Shown piece after piece: positions 10,701-18,650 of a stretch of 64,000 nucleotides of DNA. Origin of the DNA: an uncultured Latescibacterota bacterium (lineage in GTDB: Bacteria; Latescibacterota; UBA2968); contig OX638329.1 in assembly GCA_951812755.1 (NCBI GenBank), forward strand, positions 729,339-793,338, read 5' to 3'. The translations under genes and the position numbers were made by a program. The notes under the pieces were generated by a model. That model was given only the letters and a program-made list of their open reading frames with translations. It was not told the origin of the DNA and searched no databases. Numbering within the stretch: position 1 is the first letter of the stretch; each line of letters begins with the position of its first letter.

Positions 10701-11656
10701 TAGGCTCTTAGAAATGAGGCGTAGCGCTGTAGCGCGCTTTCGTTTTTGCCGAGTTTGCGTTTTGCATTTGCACTGCCCAACATGGCTTGTTGGCGACGGG
10801 TGTTGTTCGGGATTGTTGCAAGGGCGTTGTTATAGGTTTTTTCAGCGCGTGTCCAGTCGTTTTTGCCGGCGTGCCACGCGCCCAGGATGAGGTGCGAGTT
10901 CTGGGCGGCAGGTGTTGTGGGATATCTGGCGCGCAGGTTTGCAAAGATGCGTTCTGCTTCGGGGAGGTTGTCGCGCGACAGGGCGATGTTACCCATTTCG
11001 AGGAGGGCGTCGGGTTTGCGCTTTGAGGCACCGGGGTGTTCGGCGAGGGTGCGGAATTGCGCGAGGGCTTCTTCTGTGCGGGTTTGTTCGAGGAGGACGC
11101 GGCCCAGGTTGAAGGTGGCTTCGTTTATGAGGGATGATTTGGGATATTGTGCGGCGAGTTGGCGAAAGGCTGCGCCCGCTTCTGGTAAGGCACCGTCTTT
11201 GTGGTAGTTCACGCCGGCGGATAAGAGGTCCTGGGGCGCGTTTGTCGAGGCGGGATAGGCTGCGTGTACGTCGCGATAGGCCGCGCCGGCTCGGGTGTAT
11301 TCCCCGAGTTGGCCGAGTGCATTGGCGCGTGCGCGCATTGCTACAATTACGTCGATGTGGGTGGGGTAGCGGTCGATGAATTGCTGAAAGGCTTCGAGTG
11401 CGCGGTCGTATTGTTCGGCTCTGGCATGTGATTGCCCAACGCGCAACATGGCATCGGGCAGTCGCTTGCTGGTGGGAAAGTTGATGATGAATTGCTTATA
11501 TTCTCGCGCGGCATCGGCATAGAGGCCGTCGTTAAAGATCCGAGTAGCGAGTTCAAAATGCGAATTTTCATCCTGGGTCCCCTGCGCGCAGAGGGATGAT
11601 ATGCCCAGGAGGATGATGCAAAATGCGGTGGTGATACCGCGGGTTAATGTGTTCAT
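7772..11656 (-). CDS. Large secreted TPR-repeat protein
   Basis: A 1294-residue protein made almost entirely of tetratricopeptide-like repeats after a signal peptide (GITTAFCIILLGISSLCAQ), so probably periplasmic or outer-membrane associated. Repeats are of the YbgF/BamD-like type (for example FPTSKRLPDAMLRVGQSHARA and YPDTDISIQAYGDIGNLW). Such proteins act as scaffolds; no enzymatic motif is seen. The start was set at ATG 11656 (MNTLTRG); ATG 11665 is an alternative. Two repeat-derived segments sit in frame in the middle (9773-9893 and 9963-9990), in a low-complexity Ala/Glu stretch between TPR blocks. The 5' end, including the start codon, is copied in a four-unit tandem repeat. It is likely co-transcribed with the sigma-54 activator. 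Confidence 0.88.
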   Translation of the reverse strand: MNTLTRGITTAFCIILLGISSLCAQGTQDENSHFELATRIFNDGLYADAAREYKQFIINFPTSKRLPDAMLRVGQSHARAEQYDRALEAFQQFIDRYPTHIDVIVAMRARANALGQLGEYTRAGAAYRDVHAAYPASTNAPQDLLSAGVNYHKDGALPEAGAAFRQLAAQYPKSSLINEATFNLGRVLLEQTRTEEALAQFRTLAEHPGASKRKPDALLEMGNIALSRDNLPEAERIFANLRARYPTTPAAQNSHLILGAWHAGKNDWTRAEKTYNNALATIPNNTRRQQAMLGSANAKRKLGKNESALQRYASFLRAYPKSPFHAHALLGYGRTFADLKNYRNALDAFKNLQEKYPDTDISIQAYGDIGNLWRALGTHQKALSAYQTYLTRIQSPSEKANARLHIAQLCEDLNWYDLAAENYRTLINSTIAHYAAEGQIGLARVFEKTGQPTLALREYRTYIKNHADASHAETAETRIQLLTEFGTATDRDHNWLELLANLPGIADDPHTQFTLGKTLYNQKHYNRAITHLEAALTAHNIRPSAYEHILVEEPDSTGEKSFAPTSSDTLALAAEAARAAEAALAALSDETYPPDPPSYEEGRDQVSHEAGGNQDSPPRLGEGPGEGSDEAFINAPTWASEAYYLLGNSYLKQARRATLENRSPDKWQNKGIATLKILVKIFPDNDRAQDAALAVIHTETAHIQPDTLRAQTRLSTYRAYRKTHPNSPDLLLRIADAHFSNTHIDSALSLYLQVEKKASDPKHKEKAAYRIGLCQARQQQHIRAEETLKNFLFNYPQSDLSPHAQFQLGRILLDREFYASAAEAFSELLSASPTLALQRSARSLLAESYHRTGNYQRAIEIDESLIAHNTTPELLRRLAKSYSQNNQRYKAITTYNMYLRKYPQAPDADSIAYTRAEHLTSLNRTSEALTAFREFSKKYPNSPLGTQADQSVGDLLFQTEKYARAIAAYQRVPEPARNETMAAREVLSLYRLRRISEANKAAGQFKKTYKTATEWVARFEVEKGRYQLAVKNPKKARQIFEDIAKKYPATEAASDARYYIIRAYRDQGPDKDGNNDPYINALTTFIKNYPDSPHWADANIELAEFWERNEEYNLSARAYRNAIEKGVAQSKKPGILLKLAKNYSNLNAYDLAINFARQLIREFPQDPLALGARIDIGTIYLPNKGAHEQAIAELRPLLKIATEESEKANIQYSIAENYFEMADYTNALREFLILRYNQKAGPMWIVSAQMKVADCYAAQGKIEQAIQELQAIKRSHGAASMYGIGAEKRIRQLK
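9773..9893. repeat. C-rich repeat segment inside the TPR coding sequence
   Basis: About 120 bp of runs of C and G (CCCCTCCCCCGGCCCCTCC, then GACGGGGAGGGG, then CCTTCCTCGTAGGAAGG) that look like intergenic repeat DNA but remain in frame. It encodes a Pro/Gly/Glu-rich stretch (DPPSYEEGRDQ, PPRLGEGPGEG) unlike the TPR repeats on either side. Confidence 0.65.
9963..9990. repeat. GTAGGGGC palindrome inserted in frame in the TPR gene
   Basis: A copy of the 28-bp palindrome with core GAAAGATTTTTC. It is read on the minus strand as TGEKSFAPT within the low-complexity linker. The same element in intergenic positions is non-coding. Confidence 0.85.
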
Positions 11657-11900
11657 AAGGATCATTTAAAATATGTAGGGGCGAAAGATTTTTCGCCCGT
11701 ACCGTGGGTTAATGTGTTCATAAGGATCATTTGAAATATGTAGGGGCGAAAGATTTTTCGCCCGTACCGCGGGTTAATGTGTTCATAAGGATCATTTGAA
11801 ATATGTAGGGGCGAAAGATTTTTCGCCCGTACCGTGGGTTAATGTGTTCATAAGGATCATTTGAAATATGTAGGGGCGAAAGATTTTTCGCCCGTACCGT
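11641..11900. repeat. Four-copy 65-bp tandem repeat spanning the TPR gene start
   Basis: Units start at 11641, 11706, 11771 and 11836 and differ by only one or two bases. Each unit contains GGGTTAATGTGTTCATAAGG (the reverse complement of the first TPR codons and the start codon) plus one GTAGGGGC palindrome with core GAAAGATTTTTC. The translation start region of the TPR gene is therefore present four times, with only the innermost copy joined to the gene. Confidence 0.95.
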
Positions 11901-11915
11901 GAAGGGTGAACAACC

Positions 11916-11957
11916 GTAGGGGCGAGGCATGGTTTAAGCCGCGATCCAGAAGGGTTT
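11916..11957. repeat. Chimeric repeat
   Basis: The left half is the GTAGGGGCGAGGCATG palindrome arm. It joins directly to GGTTTAAGCCGCGATCCAG, the right half of the GCGGC-stem family. The junction falls at the shared GCATGG. Confidence 0.7.
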
Positions 11958-12002
11958 TTGTTTTTTATTTCTCGAATGTATCACATTTTGCAAAAGGCGT
12001 CA

Positions 12003-12893
12003 ATGGGAGATAGTGTTTTGGATATTGTCGAGTACGCGTATGCGAAGATCAATTTGGGGCTGAAGATTCTCGGGCGGCGCGATGATGGGTTTCACGATAT
12101 TTTGTCGGTTTTTCAGACTGTGGATCTGTGCGATCGCCTCGTTTTCAGGGATGCCGGACAGGGGCAGATTATTTTGTCGTGCGACGATGCGGATTTGCCC
12201 ACAGGTCCAGAGAATTTGGTGTATCGGGCGATTTCGGCGTTTCGGTCTTATACGGGGATGGCGCGGGGCGTTGAGGTTGTGATGGAGAAGCGGATTCCAA
12301 TGGCGGCGGGTTTGGGGGGTGGGAGTTCAGATGCGGCGGCTGTGTTGCGGGTTTTGAATCGCGCGTGGGAAGCGGGGCTTTCAGGTGGAGAACTGCGCGA
12401 GATAGGCGCGACTCTGGGGTCCGATGTGCCGTTTTTTGTGCGGCAAAAGGGTACGGCAGTTGTTTCGGGGCGGGGGGAGTCTGTGCGGTATGTGCCGTGG
12501 TCTGCGGATGTGGTTTATGTGTTGGTTTGTCCGGGGTTTCAGGTGCATACGGGGTGGGCTTTTGCAAATTATAAAAAGACCTTGACAGGGCATGGTGAAT
12601 ATGATAATTTCATCAATTCTGTAAAAGATTTGCCCGTTTCGGGTTTTTTTGGGCGTATTGAGAATGATTTTTTGCCTCTCATTGTGCAATCGCATCCGGA
12701 AACGCGCGATATTTTGTCGCGATTGACAGATGCCGGCGCACTCGTTGCGTCGATGTCTGGCAGTGGTTCCACGCTTTACGGTGTTTTTGAATCTCGAGAT
12801 GTTGCCGAGGCTGTTTGGGCGCGGTTTGAGGCCGAAGGGGCGAAAGATTTTTCGCCCGTACCGCTTCGGGCTTTTTTGTGTTGTCCGGTATGA
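12003..12893 (+). CDS. ispE: 4-diphosphocytidyl-2-C-methyl-D-erythritol kinase
   Basis: A GHMP-family kinase that phosphorylates CDP-methylerythritol in the MEP pathway of isoprenoid synthesis, in the cytoplasm. The 296-residue product starts at ATG 12003, shortly before the conserved N-terminus (AYAKINLGLKILGRR, DGFH). The glycine-rich ATP loop PMAAGLGGGSSDAA lies near residues 99-112. The third GHMP motif is SMSGSGSTLYGVF near 250. Near the C-terminus a GTAGGGGC-type palindrome (12834-12861) is read in frame as EGAKDFSPVP, just before the final LRAFLCCPV. The first downstream gene is rplY, separated by a hairpin repeat. Confidence 0.93.
   Translation: MGDSVLDIVEYAYAKINLGLKILGRRDDGFHDILSVFQTVDLCDRLVFRDAGQGQIILSCDDADLPTGPENLVYRAISAFRSYTGMARGVEVVMEKRIPMAAGLGGGSSDAAAVLRVLNRAWEAGLSGGELREIGATLGSDVPFFVRQKGTAVVSGRGESVRYVPWSADVVYVLVCPGFQVHTGWAFANYKKTLTGHGEYDNFINSVKDLPVSGFFGRIENDFLPLIVQSHPETRDILSRLTDAGALVASMSGSGSTLYGVFESRDVAEAVWARFEAEGAKDFSPVPLRAFLCCPV
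12834..12861. repeat. Palindrome inserted in frame in ispE
   Basis: GAAGGGGCGAAAGATTTTTC continuing to GCCCGTAC matches the intergenic palindromes with one change in the first four bases. It is read as EGAKDFSPV, a different frame from the copies in the TPR gene and pth. Confidence 0.8.
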
Positions 12894-12922
12894 GAATTAA
12901 AAATTAAGAATTGAGGACCTCC

Positions 12923-12963
12923 GTCATCGCGGCAGGGTGTAAGCCGCGATCCAGAAGGTTTTG
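12923..12963. repeat. GCGGC-stem repeat ahead of rplY
   Basis: A full copy (GTCATCGCGGCAGGGTG, then AAGCCGCGATCCAGAAGG) directly upstream of the rplY ribosome binding site; it forms part of the rplY leader. Confidence 0.8.
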
Positions 12964-12973
12964 GAGAATAAAT

Positions 12974-13675
12974 ATGTCCGATCAAGTTTCTCTCAGTGTA
13001 GATGTTCGCACGGAATCGGGAAAAAAATTCGCCAAGCGCTTGCGCTATCGCGGTCAATTGCCCGCGGTTGTTTATGGCGAGAATGCCGAGTCTGTTGCCT
13101 GTTCTGTGGATTATCGCACATTGTCCGATTTGTTGAAGGCGCACGGCCGCAATGCGATTATTTCGCTGAGTGCGGGCGATGCGAGCCAGAGTACTATTAT
13201 TAAGGATATTCAATATCATCCCGTGCGCGGTGAGATGTTGCATGTGGATTTTCACCGCATTGATTTGACGCGCAAAATTGTGGTTGATGTGCCTATTCAC
13301 GCTACGGGGTCGGCCGTTGGGGTGCGGATTGGCGAGGGGATTCTGGAACAGATGATGCACGATCTCGAGGTCGAGTGCCTGCCCACAGAGATCCCCGATC
13401 ATATTGCAATTGATGTGTCGGATCTGGATATCGGGGATTCGCTGCACGTTTCGGATATTGTTCTGGATAGCGATGATTTGTCTATTGTGACGGATGATGA
13501 CCGCACGATGTTTGCGGTGGCTGCGCCCGCGCTTGTTATCGAAGAAGAGGAAGAGGAGGACGAAGAAGGATTGGTCGCTGAGGGCGAAGAAGGCGAAGAA
13601 GGCGAAGAAATGCAGGAGCCAGAGCTTATTGAGCGCGGCAGGCGCAGCCGCGATGACGAAGAAGGCGATGCGTAG
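12974..13675 (+). CDS. rplY: 50S ribosomal protein bL25 (Ctc form)
   Basis: Binds 5S rRNA in the large subunit. The 233-residue protein has the L25 RNA-binding domain (about 1-95, LSVDVRTESGKKFAKRLR, LPAVVYGE) and the extra C-terminal beta domain of the Ctc type (about 96-190, VDVPIHATGSAVGVRIG). A long acidic tail follows (EEEEEEDEEG), ending in an Arg-rich patch. ATG 12974 follows a TTGGAG motif. The stop TAG at 13673 is part of a GTAGGGGC palindrome, and pth overlaps the last codons. Confidence 0.93.
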   Translation: MSDQVSLSVDVRTESGKKFAKRLRYRGQLPAVVYGENAESVACSVDYRTLSDLLKAHGRNAIISLSAGDASQSTIIKDIQYHPVRGEMLHVDFHRIDLTRKIVVDVPIHATGSAVGVRIGEGILEQMMHDLEVECLPTEIPDHIAIDVSDLDIGDSLHVSDIVLDSDDLSIVTDDDRTMFAVAAPALVIEEEEEEDEEGLVAEGEEGEEGEEMQEPELIERGRRSRDDEEGDA

Positions 13676-14240
13676 GGGCGAAAAATCTTTCGCCCCTATA
13701 AAGGCGATTGTGGGGTTGGGCAATCCGGGCGCGCGCTATGCACATACGCGCCACAATGTGGGGTTTTGGGTGGTTGATGCGCTGGGCAAAGATGCACAGT
13801 GGCATGCGTTTGAGTTTTGTACGTGGTGCAGGTTTTCCGATGATCTGGTGCTGGTCAAGCCGCTGACTTATATGAATAAGAGCGGTTTGGGTGTGGCGGA
13901 GGTTGTGCGGTGTTTTGAGGTTGCACGGGCAGATGTGCTCGTGGTGGTTGACGATGTGTATCTCAGTTTGGGGCAGTTGCGCTTTCGGCGCACGGGCAGT
14001 CACGGCGGGCACAATGGTTTGCGGTCTGTTGAGGGCGCGTTGGGGGCTGCGGATTTTCCGAGGTTGCGCGTCGGTATTGGGCAACCCGCCCGGTTGGATG
14101 GGATGATCGATTATGTGTTGGGTGAATTTATGTCCGAAGATCGGGATGTGATTACAGATGCGGTTGGGCAAGCGGTCAAGGGCGCGTTTTGTTGGGCAAC
14201 AGAAGGTATTGAACGGGCGATGAATCAGTATAATATGTAG
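13668..14240 (+). CDS. pth: Peptidyl-tRNA hydrolase
   Basis: Releases tRNA from stalled peptidyl-tRNA. The 190-residue protein contains the full set of conserved motifs: GLGNPGARYAHTRHNVGF with catalytic His (residue 32 here), KPLTYMNKSG, VVVDDVYLSLG and GSHGGHNGLRS. The start was set at ATG 13668 behind GAAGAAGG; ATG 13653 is an alternative. The N-terminus is unusual: the first residues MRRGEKSFAP are encoded by a palindromic repeat that also provides the rplY stop, and the native protein would be expected to begin near IKAIVGLGNPG. The pth stop TAG is again the first part of a GTAGGGGC element. Confidence 0.92.
   Translation: MRRGEKSFAPIKAIVGLGNPGARYAHTRHNVGFWVVDALGKDAQWHAFEFCTWCRFSDDLVLVKPLTYMNKSGLGVAEVVRCFEVARADVLVVVDDVYLSLGQLRFRRTGSHGGHNGLRSVEGALGAADFPRLRVGIGQPARLDGMIDYVLGEFMSEDRDVITDAVGQAVKGAFCWATEGIERAMNQYNM
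13672..13699. repeat. Palindrome at the rplY/pth junction
   Basis: GTAGGGGCGAAAAATCTTTC followed by GCCCCTAT. It contains the rplY stop codon and encodes residues 3-10 of Pth. Confidence 0.85.
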
Positions 14241-14289
14241 GGGCGAAAAATTTTTCGCCCGTACCGTAGGGGCGAGGCATGCCTCGCCC
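14237..14289. repeat. Two adjacent GTAGGGGC palindromes between pth and hppA
   Basis: The first (core GAAAAATTTTTC) begins inside the pth stop codon; the second (core GAGGCATGCCTC) starts at 14266. They fill nearly the whole pth-hppA gap and could form two consecutive hairpins. There is no T run, so they need not terminate transcription. Confidence 0.8.
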
Positions 14290-14306
14290 TGATTTTGGAG
14301 ATTTTT

Positions 14307-16301
14307 ATGATTTTGGCACCTGTGCTGGGCGTGGTTGGGCTTGTTTGCGCTGGTTTGATTTATCTCTATGTTGCCAGGCAATCAGAGGGCACGGAGCTGA
14401 TGCGAGAGATCGCAGCGGATATTCAGGATGGTGCCGTGACCTTTTTGAAGCGCGAATACAGCGTGCTTTCTGTTTTTATTGTCGTGGTGTTCGCGCTGGT
14501 TTACTGGGGTATTAATTTACCCACGGCCATATCTTTTTTGGGCGGCGCACTTTGTTCGCTTGTCGCGGGTTTTATCGGGATGAAGGCGGCGACGAAGGCA
14601 AATGTACGGACGGCTTATGCCGCGAGTCAGAGTGGGCGGGATAAGGCGTTGAATGTCGCGTTTTCCGGTGGGGCAGTGATGGGGTTGGCTGTGGCAAGTC
14701 TGGGGCTTTTTGGCGTGGGCTTGCTTTTTTATTTTTTCGGCAATCCCGATCAGGCGGCTATGATTAATGGTTTTGCAATGGGGGCGAGTTCTATTGCGCT
14801 TTTTGCCCGGGTCGGGGGCGGTATTTATACCAAGACGGCGGATGTGGGTGCGGATCTGGTGGGTAAGGTGGAGGCGGGGATACCGGAAGACGATCCGAGA
14901 AATCCGGCTGTTATTGCAGATCACGTGGGCGATAATGTGGGCGATGTGGCCGGGATGGGTGCGGATATTTTTGAGTCTTATGTGGGGTCTGTTATTGCGA
15001 CGATTGCGATTGCGGCAACGGCTGGTGGCGCGGCGTTGAGCGTGTTGGGAGGCGATTCGGAGATGGTGCGGATCGCGGCGATGCAATATCCGCTTGTCGT
15101 GATTATGATCGGGTTGTTGGCGTCGCTGATCGGCGTGGGGTCGATTCGCATTTTGCAGTCTTTAAATCCGGATGCTGCGCTGCGCTATGCCACGTATATT
15201 TCCGCTCTTTTGATGCTTGTGGGATCTTTTTTTGCCGCGGAATATCTCGGTTTGGCTCGCGGGGTGTTTTGGGCGATTCTCTTTGGTTGTCTCGTTGGTA
15301 TTGCCATTGCGCTGATGACGGAATACTATACGGGCGGGGCACCTGTCAGACGTATTGCGCATTCTTCAGAGACGGGGTCGGCAACGAATATGATCGCGGG
15401 TTTGGCGGTGGGGATGGAGAGTACGACGTTGCCGGTTTTGGGGATTTGTGTTGCCATTGCCGGGTCGTTTCACTTTGCGGGGTTATACGGTATTGGCATT
15501 GCCGCTGTGGGGATGTTATCGACTGTGGGTGTTACGATGGCGGTGGATGCTTACGGTCCGATTGCAGATAATGCGGGCGGTATTTCCGAGATGGCGAAGT
15601 TGGGTCCGGAGACGCGCGCGATTACGGATGAGCTGGATTCGCTGGGCAATACGACGGCGGCGATTGGCAAGGGGTTTGCGATTGGGTCTGCTGCGCTGAC
15701 GGCTCTGGCGCTGTTTTCCGCGTATTCGACGGCTGTGGGGATAGAGTCGATTAATTTGATTAAGCCCATGGTTGTGATTGGTTTGTTTTTGGGCGCTGGC
15801 GTGCCTTATTGCGTGGCGGCATTGACGATGACGAGTGTGGGCAATGCGGCGTTTAAGATGGTTGAAGAGGTGCGTCGGCAGTTCCGCGAGATTCCAGGGC
15901 TGATGGAGGGGACGGGCAAGCCGGATACGCGCCGCTGTGTCGATATCAGTTCTGTGGCTGCACTGCGCGAGATGGTGGCGCCCGGTCTGGTGGCTGTTTT
16001 GACGCCGGTGCTGGTCGGTTTTTTTCTGGGGGCAGAGGCGTTGGGCGGTATGCTGGCGGGGGCGACGGTGTCGGGGGTGTTGCTGGCGCTGATGATGGCG
16101 AATAGCGGGGGTGCGCTGGATAATGCGAAGAAGTTGATTGAGGGGGGCAATATGGGCGGCAAGGGGTCCGAGGCACACAAGGCCGCCGTGGTTGGCGATA
16201 CGGTTGGCGATCCGTTAAAAGATACGTCTGGTCCCGCGTTGAATATTTTAATTAAGTTGATGTCGGTGGTTTCGCTGATTCTGGCGCCTTTGCTGGCGTG
16301 A
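14307..16301 (+). CDS. hppA: Membrane-bound pyrophosphatase, K+-dependent type
   Basis: An integral membrane pump that uses pyrophosphate hydrolysis to move H+ or Na+ across the inner membrane. The 664-residue protein has about 15-16 hydrophobic helices. The signature loops are present: [49 protein letters not shown] and [17 protein letters not shown]. The diagnostic stretch [10 protein letters not shown] has Ala where K+-independent enzymes have Lys, indicating the K+-stimulated subclass (family knowledge). H+ versus Na+ specificity cannot be decided by eye. ATG 14307 lies six bases after TTGGAG; the in-frame TTG at 14295 is less likely. Confidence 0.95.
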   Translation: MILAPVLGVVGLVCAGLIYLYVARQSEGTELMREIAADIQDGAVTFLKREYSVLSVFIVVVFALVYWGINLPTAISFLGGALCSLVAGFIGMKAATKANVRTAYAASQSGRDKALNVAFSGGAVMGLAVASLGLFGVGLLFYFFGNPDQAAMINGFAMGASSIALFARVGGGIYTKTADVGADLVGKVEAGIPEDDPRNPAVIADHVGDNVGDVAGMGADIFESYVGSVIATIAIAATAGGAALSVLGGDSEMVRIAAMQYPLVVIMIGLLASLIGVGSIRILQSLNPDAALRYATYISALLMLVGSFFAAEYLGLARGVFWAILFGCLVGIAIALMTEYYTGGAPVRRIAHSSETGSATNMIAGLAVGMESTTLPVLGICVAIAGSFHFAGLYGIGIAAVGMLSTVGVTMAVDAYGPIADNAGGISEMAKLGPETRAITDELDSLGNTTAAIGKGFAIGSAALTALALFSAYSTAVGIESINLIKPMVVIGLFLGAGVPYCVAALTMTSVGNAAFKMVEEVRRQFREIPGLMEGTGKPDTRRCVDISSVAALREMVAPGLVAVLTPVLVGFFLGAEALGGMLAGATVSGVLLALMMANSGGALDNAKKLIEGGNMGGKGSEAHKAAVVGDTVGDPLKDTSGPALNILIKLMSVVSLILAPLLA

Positions 16302-16440
16302 ATTGGGAATTGGGAATTAAGAATTAAGAATTGGGGTGCGGGGATAATTTTTAATTTTTAATTTTTAATTTTTAATTTTTAATTTTTTCACCCCGTTCAG
16401 AACACGGTATTCTGAACCATATAGTCCAGGGGGATAGTTT

Positions 16441-16788
16441 ATGTCACGAGATTACGAGATGGCTTTGATTGTCGATTCGCAGGAGAATGCGGATGAGACG
16501 GTCAAACGCTATGAGTCGTTGATCGCCGAGCACGGTACTGTGGTCAATGTTGACCGCTGGGGCGTGCGCAAGCTCGCTTATGAGATTCAAAAGCGGCAAC
16601 AGGGCGATTACACTTTTTTTCTTTTTCAGACCGATCCGGGCGCTGTTGCGGGTGTGGATCGGGCGTGTCGTTTGGATGAGGCTGTTTTGCGGCATTTGAT
16701 TCTTCAGACTGAGATTCCTCTCCAGGAGGACGATGAAGCGTTGGCTGAAGATGTTTCCGATGGTACGGAAGAGGAGGATGCGGAATGA
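16441..16788 (+). CDS. rpsF: 30S ribosomal protein bS6
   Basis: Binds 16S rRNA together with S18 in the small-subunit platform. The 115-residue protein has the S6 ferredoxin-like fold pattern ([28 protein letters not shown]) and an acidic C-terminal tail. An AGGGGGA motif precedes the ATG. It is the first gene of the rpsF-rpsR-rplI operon; its stop overlaps the rpsR start by four bases. The 139-bp gap before it holds tandem TTTTTAA runs and no gene. Confidence 0.95.
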   Translation: MSRDYEMALIVDSQENADETVKRYESLIAEHGTVVNVDRWGVRKLAYEIQKRQQGDYTFFLFQTDPGAVAGVDRACRLDEAVLRHLILQTEIPLQEDDEALAEDVSDGTEEEDAE

Positions 16789-17036
16789 ATAGAGGACGTG
16801 TGAAGATTTGTCATATTTGTGAGGGTCATTCAAGGGCCTGCCGTTTTGAAGAGAACCGTTTGGATGTTCATTATAAGAATGATCGTTTGTTGCGCCGGTT
16901 TGTTACGGAGCGCGGCAAAATTGTTCCCCGGCGTATGACGGGTACGTGTGCAAAGGGTCAGCGCGCGTTGGTGCGCGCTATTAAGCGCGCCCGATTCCTC
17001 GCGCTTATGCCTTATGTGAATGATTCGGTGAGGTAG
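16785..17036 (+). CDS. rpsR: 30S ribosomal protein bS18
   Basis: An 83-residue small-subunit protein that pairs with S6. The core [21 protein letters not shown] and [19 protein letters not shown] is conserved. The N-terminal part keeps cysteines (CHIC, then C in SRACRF, with a further Cys in TGTC), as in Zn-binding S18 forms. It overlaps rpsF by ATGA and ends five bases before rplI, as expected for translational coupling in this ribosomal operon. Confidence 0.95.
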   Translation: MNRGRVKICHICEGHSRACRFEENRLDVHYKNDRLLRRFVTERGKIVPRRMTGTCAKGQRALVRAIKRARFLALMPYVNDSVR

Positions 17037-17041
17037 GACGT

Positions 17042-17485
17042 ATGAAAGTTATTCTTACAGCAGATGTGGATACGCTGGGCAATGCTGGCGATGTGGTTGT
17101 GGTTAAGGATGGCTATGCCCGAAATTTTTTGCTGCCGCGCTCGGTGGCGTTGATTGCAAATGAGCGCAATATGGCGGTGTATGAGAAGGTGCGCCAGCAA
17201 CGCGAGGCCGAGGCGTCTCGCGCTGTGCGCGATGCGAAGTCGCTGGCAGAGGCACTGAAAGAGGTTTCGTGCAATGTGGCGGTTAGAGCAGGCGAAGAGG
17301 ATCGCATTTTTGGGTCGGTTACGGCACAACAAATTGCAGGTGCTCTAAATGATCTGGGGTTCGATATCGATCGCCGTGCCATAGAGATCGAAGAGCCGAT
17401 TCGGGCACTGGGGGTATATGATGTGCCGATTCGCGTCCATGCAGATGTAGAGGCGTCTGTGAAGGTGTGGGTGGTGAGAGAGTGA
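17042..17485 (+). CDS. rplI: 50S ribosomal protein bL9
   Basis: The 147-residue L9 binds 23S rRNA near the L1 stalk and helps maintain reading frame. The N-terminal domain (VILTADVDTLGNAGDVVVVK, then GYARNFLLPR), the long connecting helix (about 45-75) and the C-terminal domain (DRIFGSVTAQQIA) are all present. It is the last gene of the operon and is followed by a strong terminator at 17554. Confidence 0.95.
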   Translation: MKVILTADVDTLGNAGDVVVVKDGYARNFLLPRSVALIANERNMAVYEKVRQQREAEASRAVRDAKSLAEALKEVSCNVAVRAGEEDRIFGSVTAQQIAGALNDLGFDIDRRAIEIEEPIRALGVYDVPIRVHADVEASVKVWVVRE

Positions 17486-17553
17486 AGTGTGAAGTGTGAA
17501 TATCGGGCTTGTTTTGTCGATGTTCTGATCTGGGTTTCGCGTACACAATAAAA

Positions 17554-17586
17554 ACGGAAGACATATTTGCGTCTTCCGTTTTTTTA
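17554..17586 (+). terminator. Rho-independent terminator of the rpsF-rpsR-rplI operon
   Basis: ACGGAAGAC (17554-17562) pairs perfectly with GTCTTCCGT (17571-17579) around an 8-base loop and is followed by a run of T. Confidence 0.9.
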
Positions 17587-17615
17587 TTAATGGTTTTTAG
17601 CTGTTGGTTTTGCCT

Positions 17616-17656
17616 GTCATCGCGGCAAGGTTTTAGCCGCGATCCAGAAGGTTTTG
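17616..17656. repeat. GCGGC-stem repeat
   Basis: One copy (GTCATCGCGGCAAGG, then TAGCCGCGATCCAGAAGG) lies between the convergent rplI and formylglycine-generating enzyme genes, next to the phrase ATCCGTGTTTATCTGTG. Confidence 0.8.
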
Positions 17657-17702
17657 CCTTTGACTTTTATCCGTGTTTATCTGTGTTCATCTGTGGTTGC
17701 TC

Positions 17703-18650
17703 TTATGCATCTCGCGCACACCGAAAGCCCAAATTGCCCGTGGAGCTGTCCGGGGTGTTTGCGCTGCGGGCGGCAACGCGGTATCGGTTGCAGTAGGAGT
17801 CGTGACACAGGTAGGAGCCGCCGCGCATGCTTTTCGCCTGTCCGATGTGGGGTCCTGTGGGGTTTACAGCGGTGCTTTTGAGGTGAAAGGTGGGGCTGAA
17901 CCAGTCGCTGCACCATTCCCAGACGTTGCCAGAGATGTTGTAGATGCCATAGTTGTTGGGGGGGAATGAGGTGACGGGTGCGGTGCCGATGTATCCGTCT
18001 GCTTTGCTGTTTTTTTCGGGGAATGTGCCCTGCCAGATGTTGCACATGTGTTTGCCACCGGGTTCGAGGTCGTCTCCCCAGGGGTAGCGCATGCTGTTTA
18101 AGCCGCCGCGTGCGGCAAATTCCCATTCGGCTTCTGTGGGCAGGCGTTTTCCGGTCCAGTTGCAATAGGCGACGGCGTCGTTCCACGAGATGTGGATCGC
18201 GGGGTGGTGCCAGCGGTTGTTTATATTTGTTCCGGGTCCTTCGGGGCGGTGCCAGCAGGCGCCGTCAACAGCAAACCACCAGGGGGTATCCACGACGGTT
18301 TGCGAGATGTGCGAGGCGGTGTTGGGGGGTACAAAGAGGTGGAAGACAAAGGACCAGCCAAAGCGTTCGGCTTCGGTTTTGTACGCGGTTGCGCGGACGA
18401 ATTTGGCAAAGTCGGCGTTGGTGACGGCGCACACATCGAGGTAAAAGGGATCGACTGTGACTTCTCTCCTGGGTCCTTCACCGTCTTCTGCAAAGCCTTC
18501 GTCGCCGTCTGTTCCCATGAGGAAGGTGCCGCCCGATATGCGGATCATGCCTTTGAGTGATGTGTCGCTTCTGCGTCTGTTTTTTTGTTTGCGCGTTTTT
18601 CTTTTTTTCGATGAGACAGGTCTGCTCGCACCGCAGCAGGGGGAGGACAT
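17703..18650 (-). CDS. Formylglycine-generating enzyme (SUMF1/FGE family)
   Basis: Oxidises the cysteine of the sulfatase CxPxR motif to formylglycine. The 315-residue protein has the FGE-sulfatase fold pattern: GGTFLMGTDGDEG near 41, PVTNADF-like AVTNADFAKFV, HPAIHISWNDAVAYC, RLPTEAEWEFAARGG, YPWGDDLEP, ISGNVWEWCSDW and LGFRCARDA. Both active-site cysteines are kept in SYLCHDSYCNRYR, in the same spacing as the human enzyme, so this is likely a true FGE and not just a family homologue. The N-terminus is MSSPCCGASR, which itself resembles the C-x-[PA]-x-R substrate motif. ATG 18650 follows AGGAG. A CTPAR sulfatase is encoded at 58923-60353. Confidence 0.9.
   Translation of the reverse strand: MSSPCCGASRPVSSKKRKTRKQKNRRRSDTSLKGMIRISGGTFLMGTDGDEGFAEDGEGPRREVTVDPFYLDVCAVTNADFAKFVRATAYKTEAERFGWSFVFHLFVPPNTASHISQTVVDTPWWFAVDGACWHRPEGPGTNINNRWHHPAIHISWNDAVAYCNWTGKRLPTEAEWEFAARGGLNSMRYPWGDDLEPGGKHMCNIWQGTFPEKNSKADGYIGTAPVTSFPPNNYGIYNISGNVWEWCSDWFSPTFHLKSTAVNPTGPHIGQAKSMRGGSYLCHDSYCNRYRVAARSANTPDSSTGNLGFRCARDA

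Noticed and set aside
11727-11930. Minus-strand frame of 67 codons upstream of the TPR gene
   Set aside because: It consists only of translated 65-bp tandem units and palindromes (KIFRPY and NDPYEHINP repeats).
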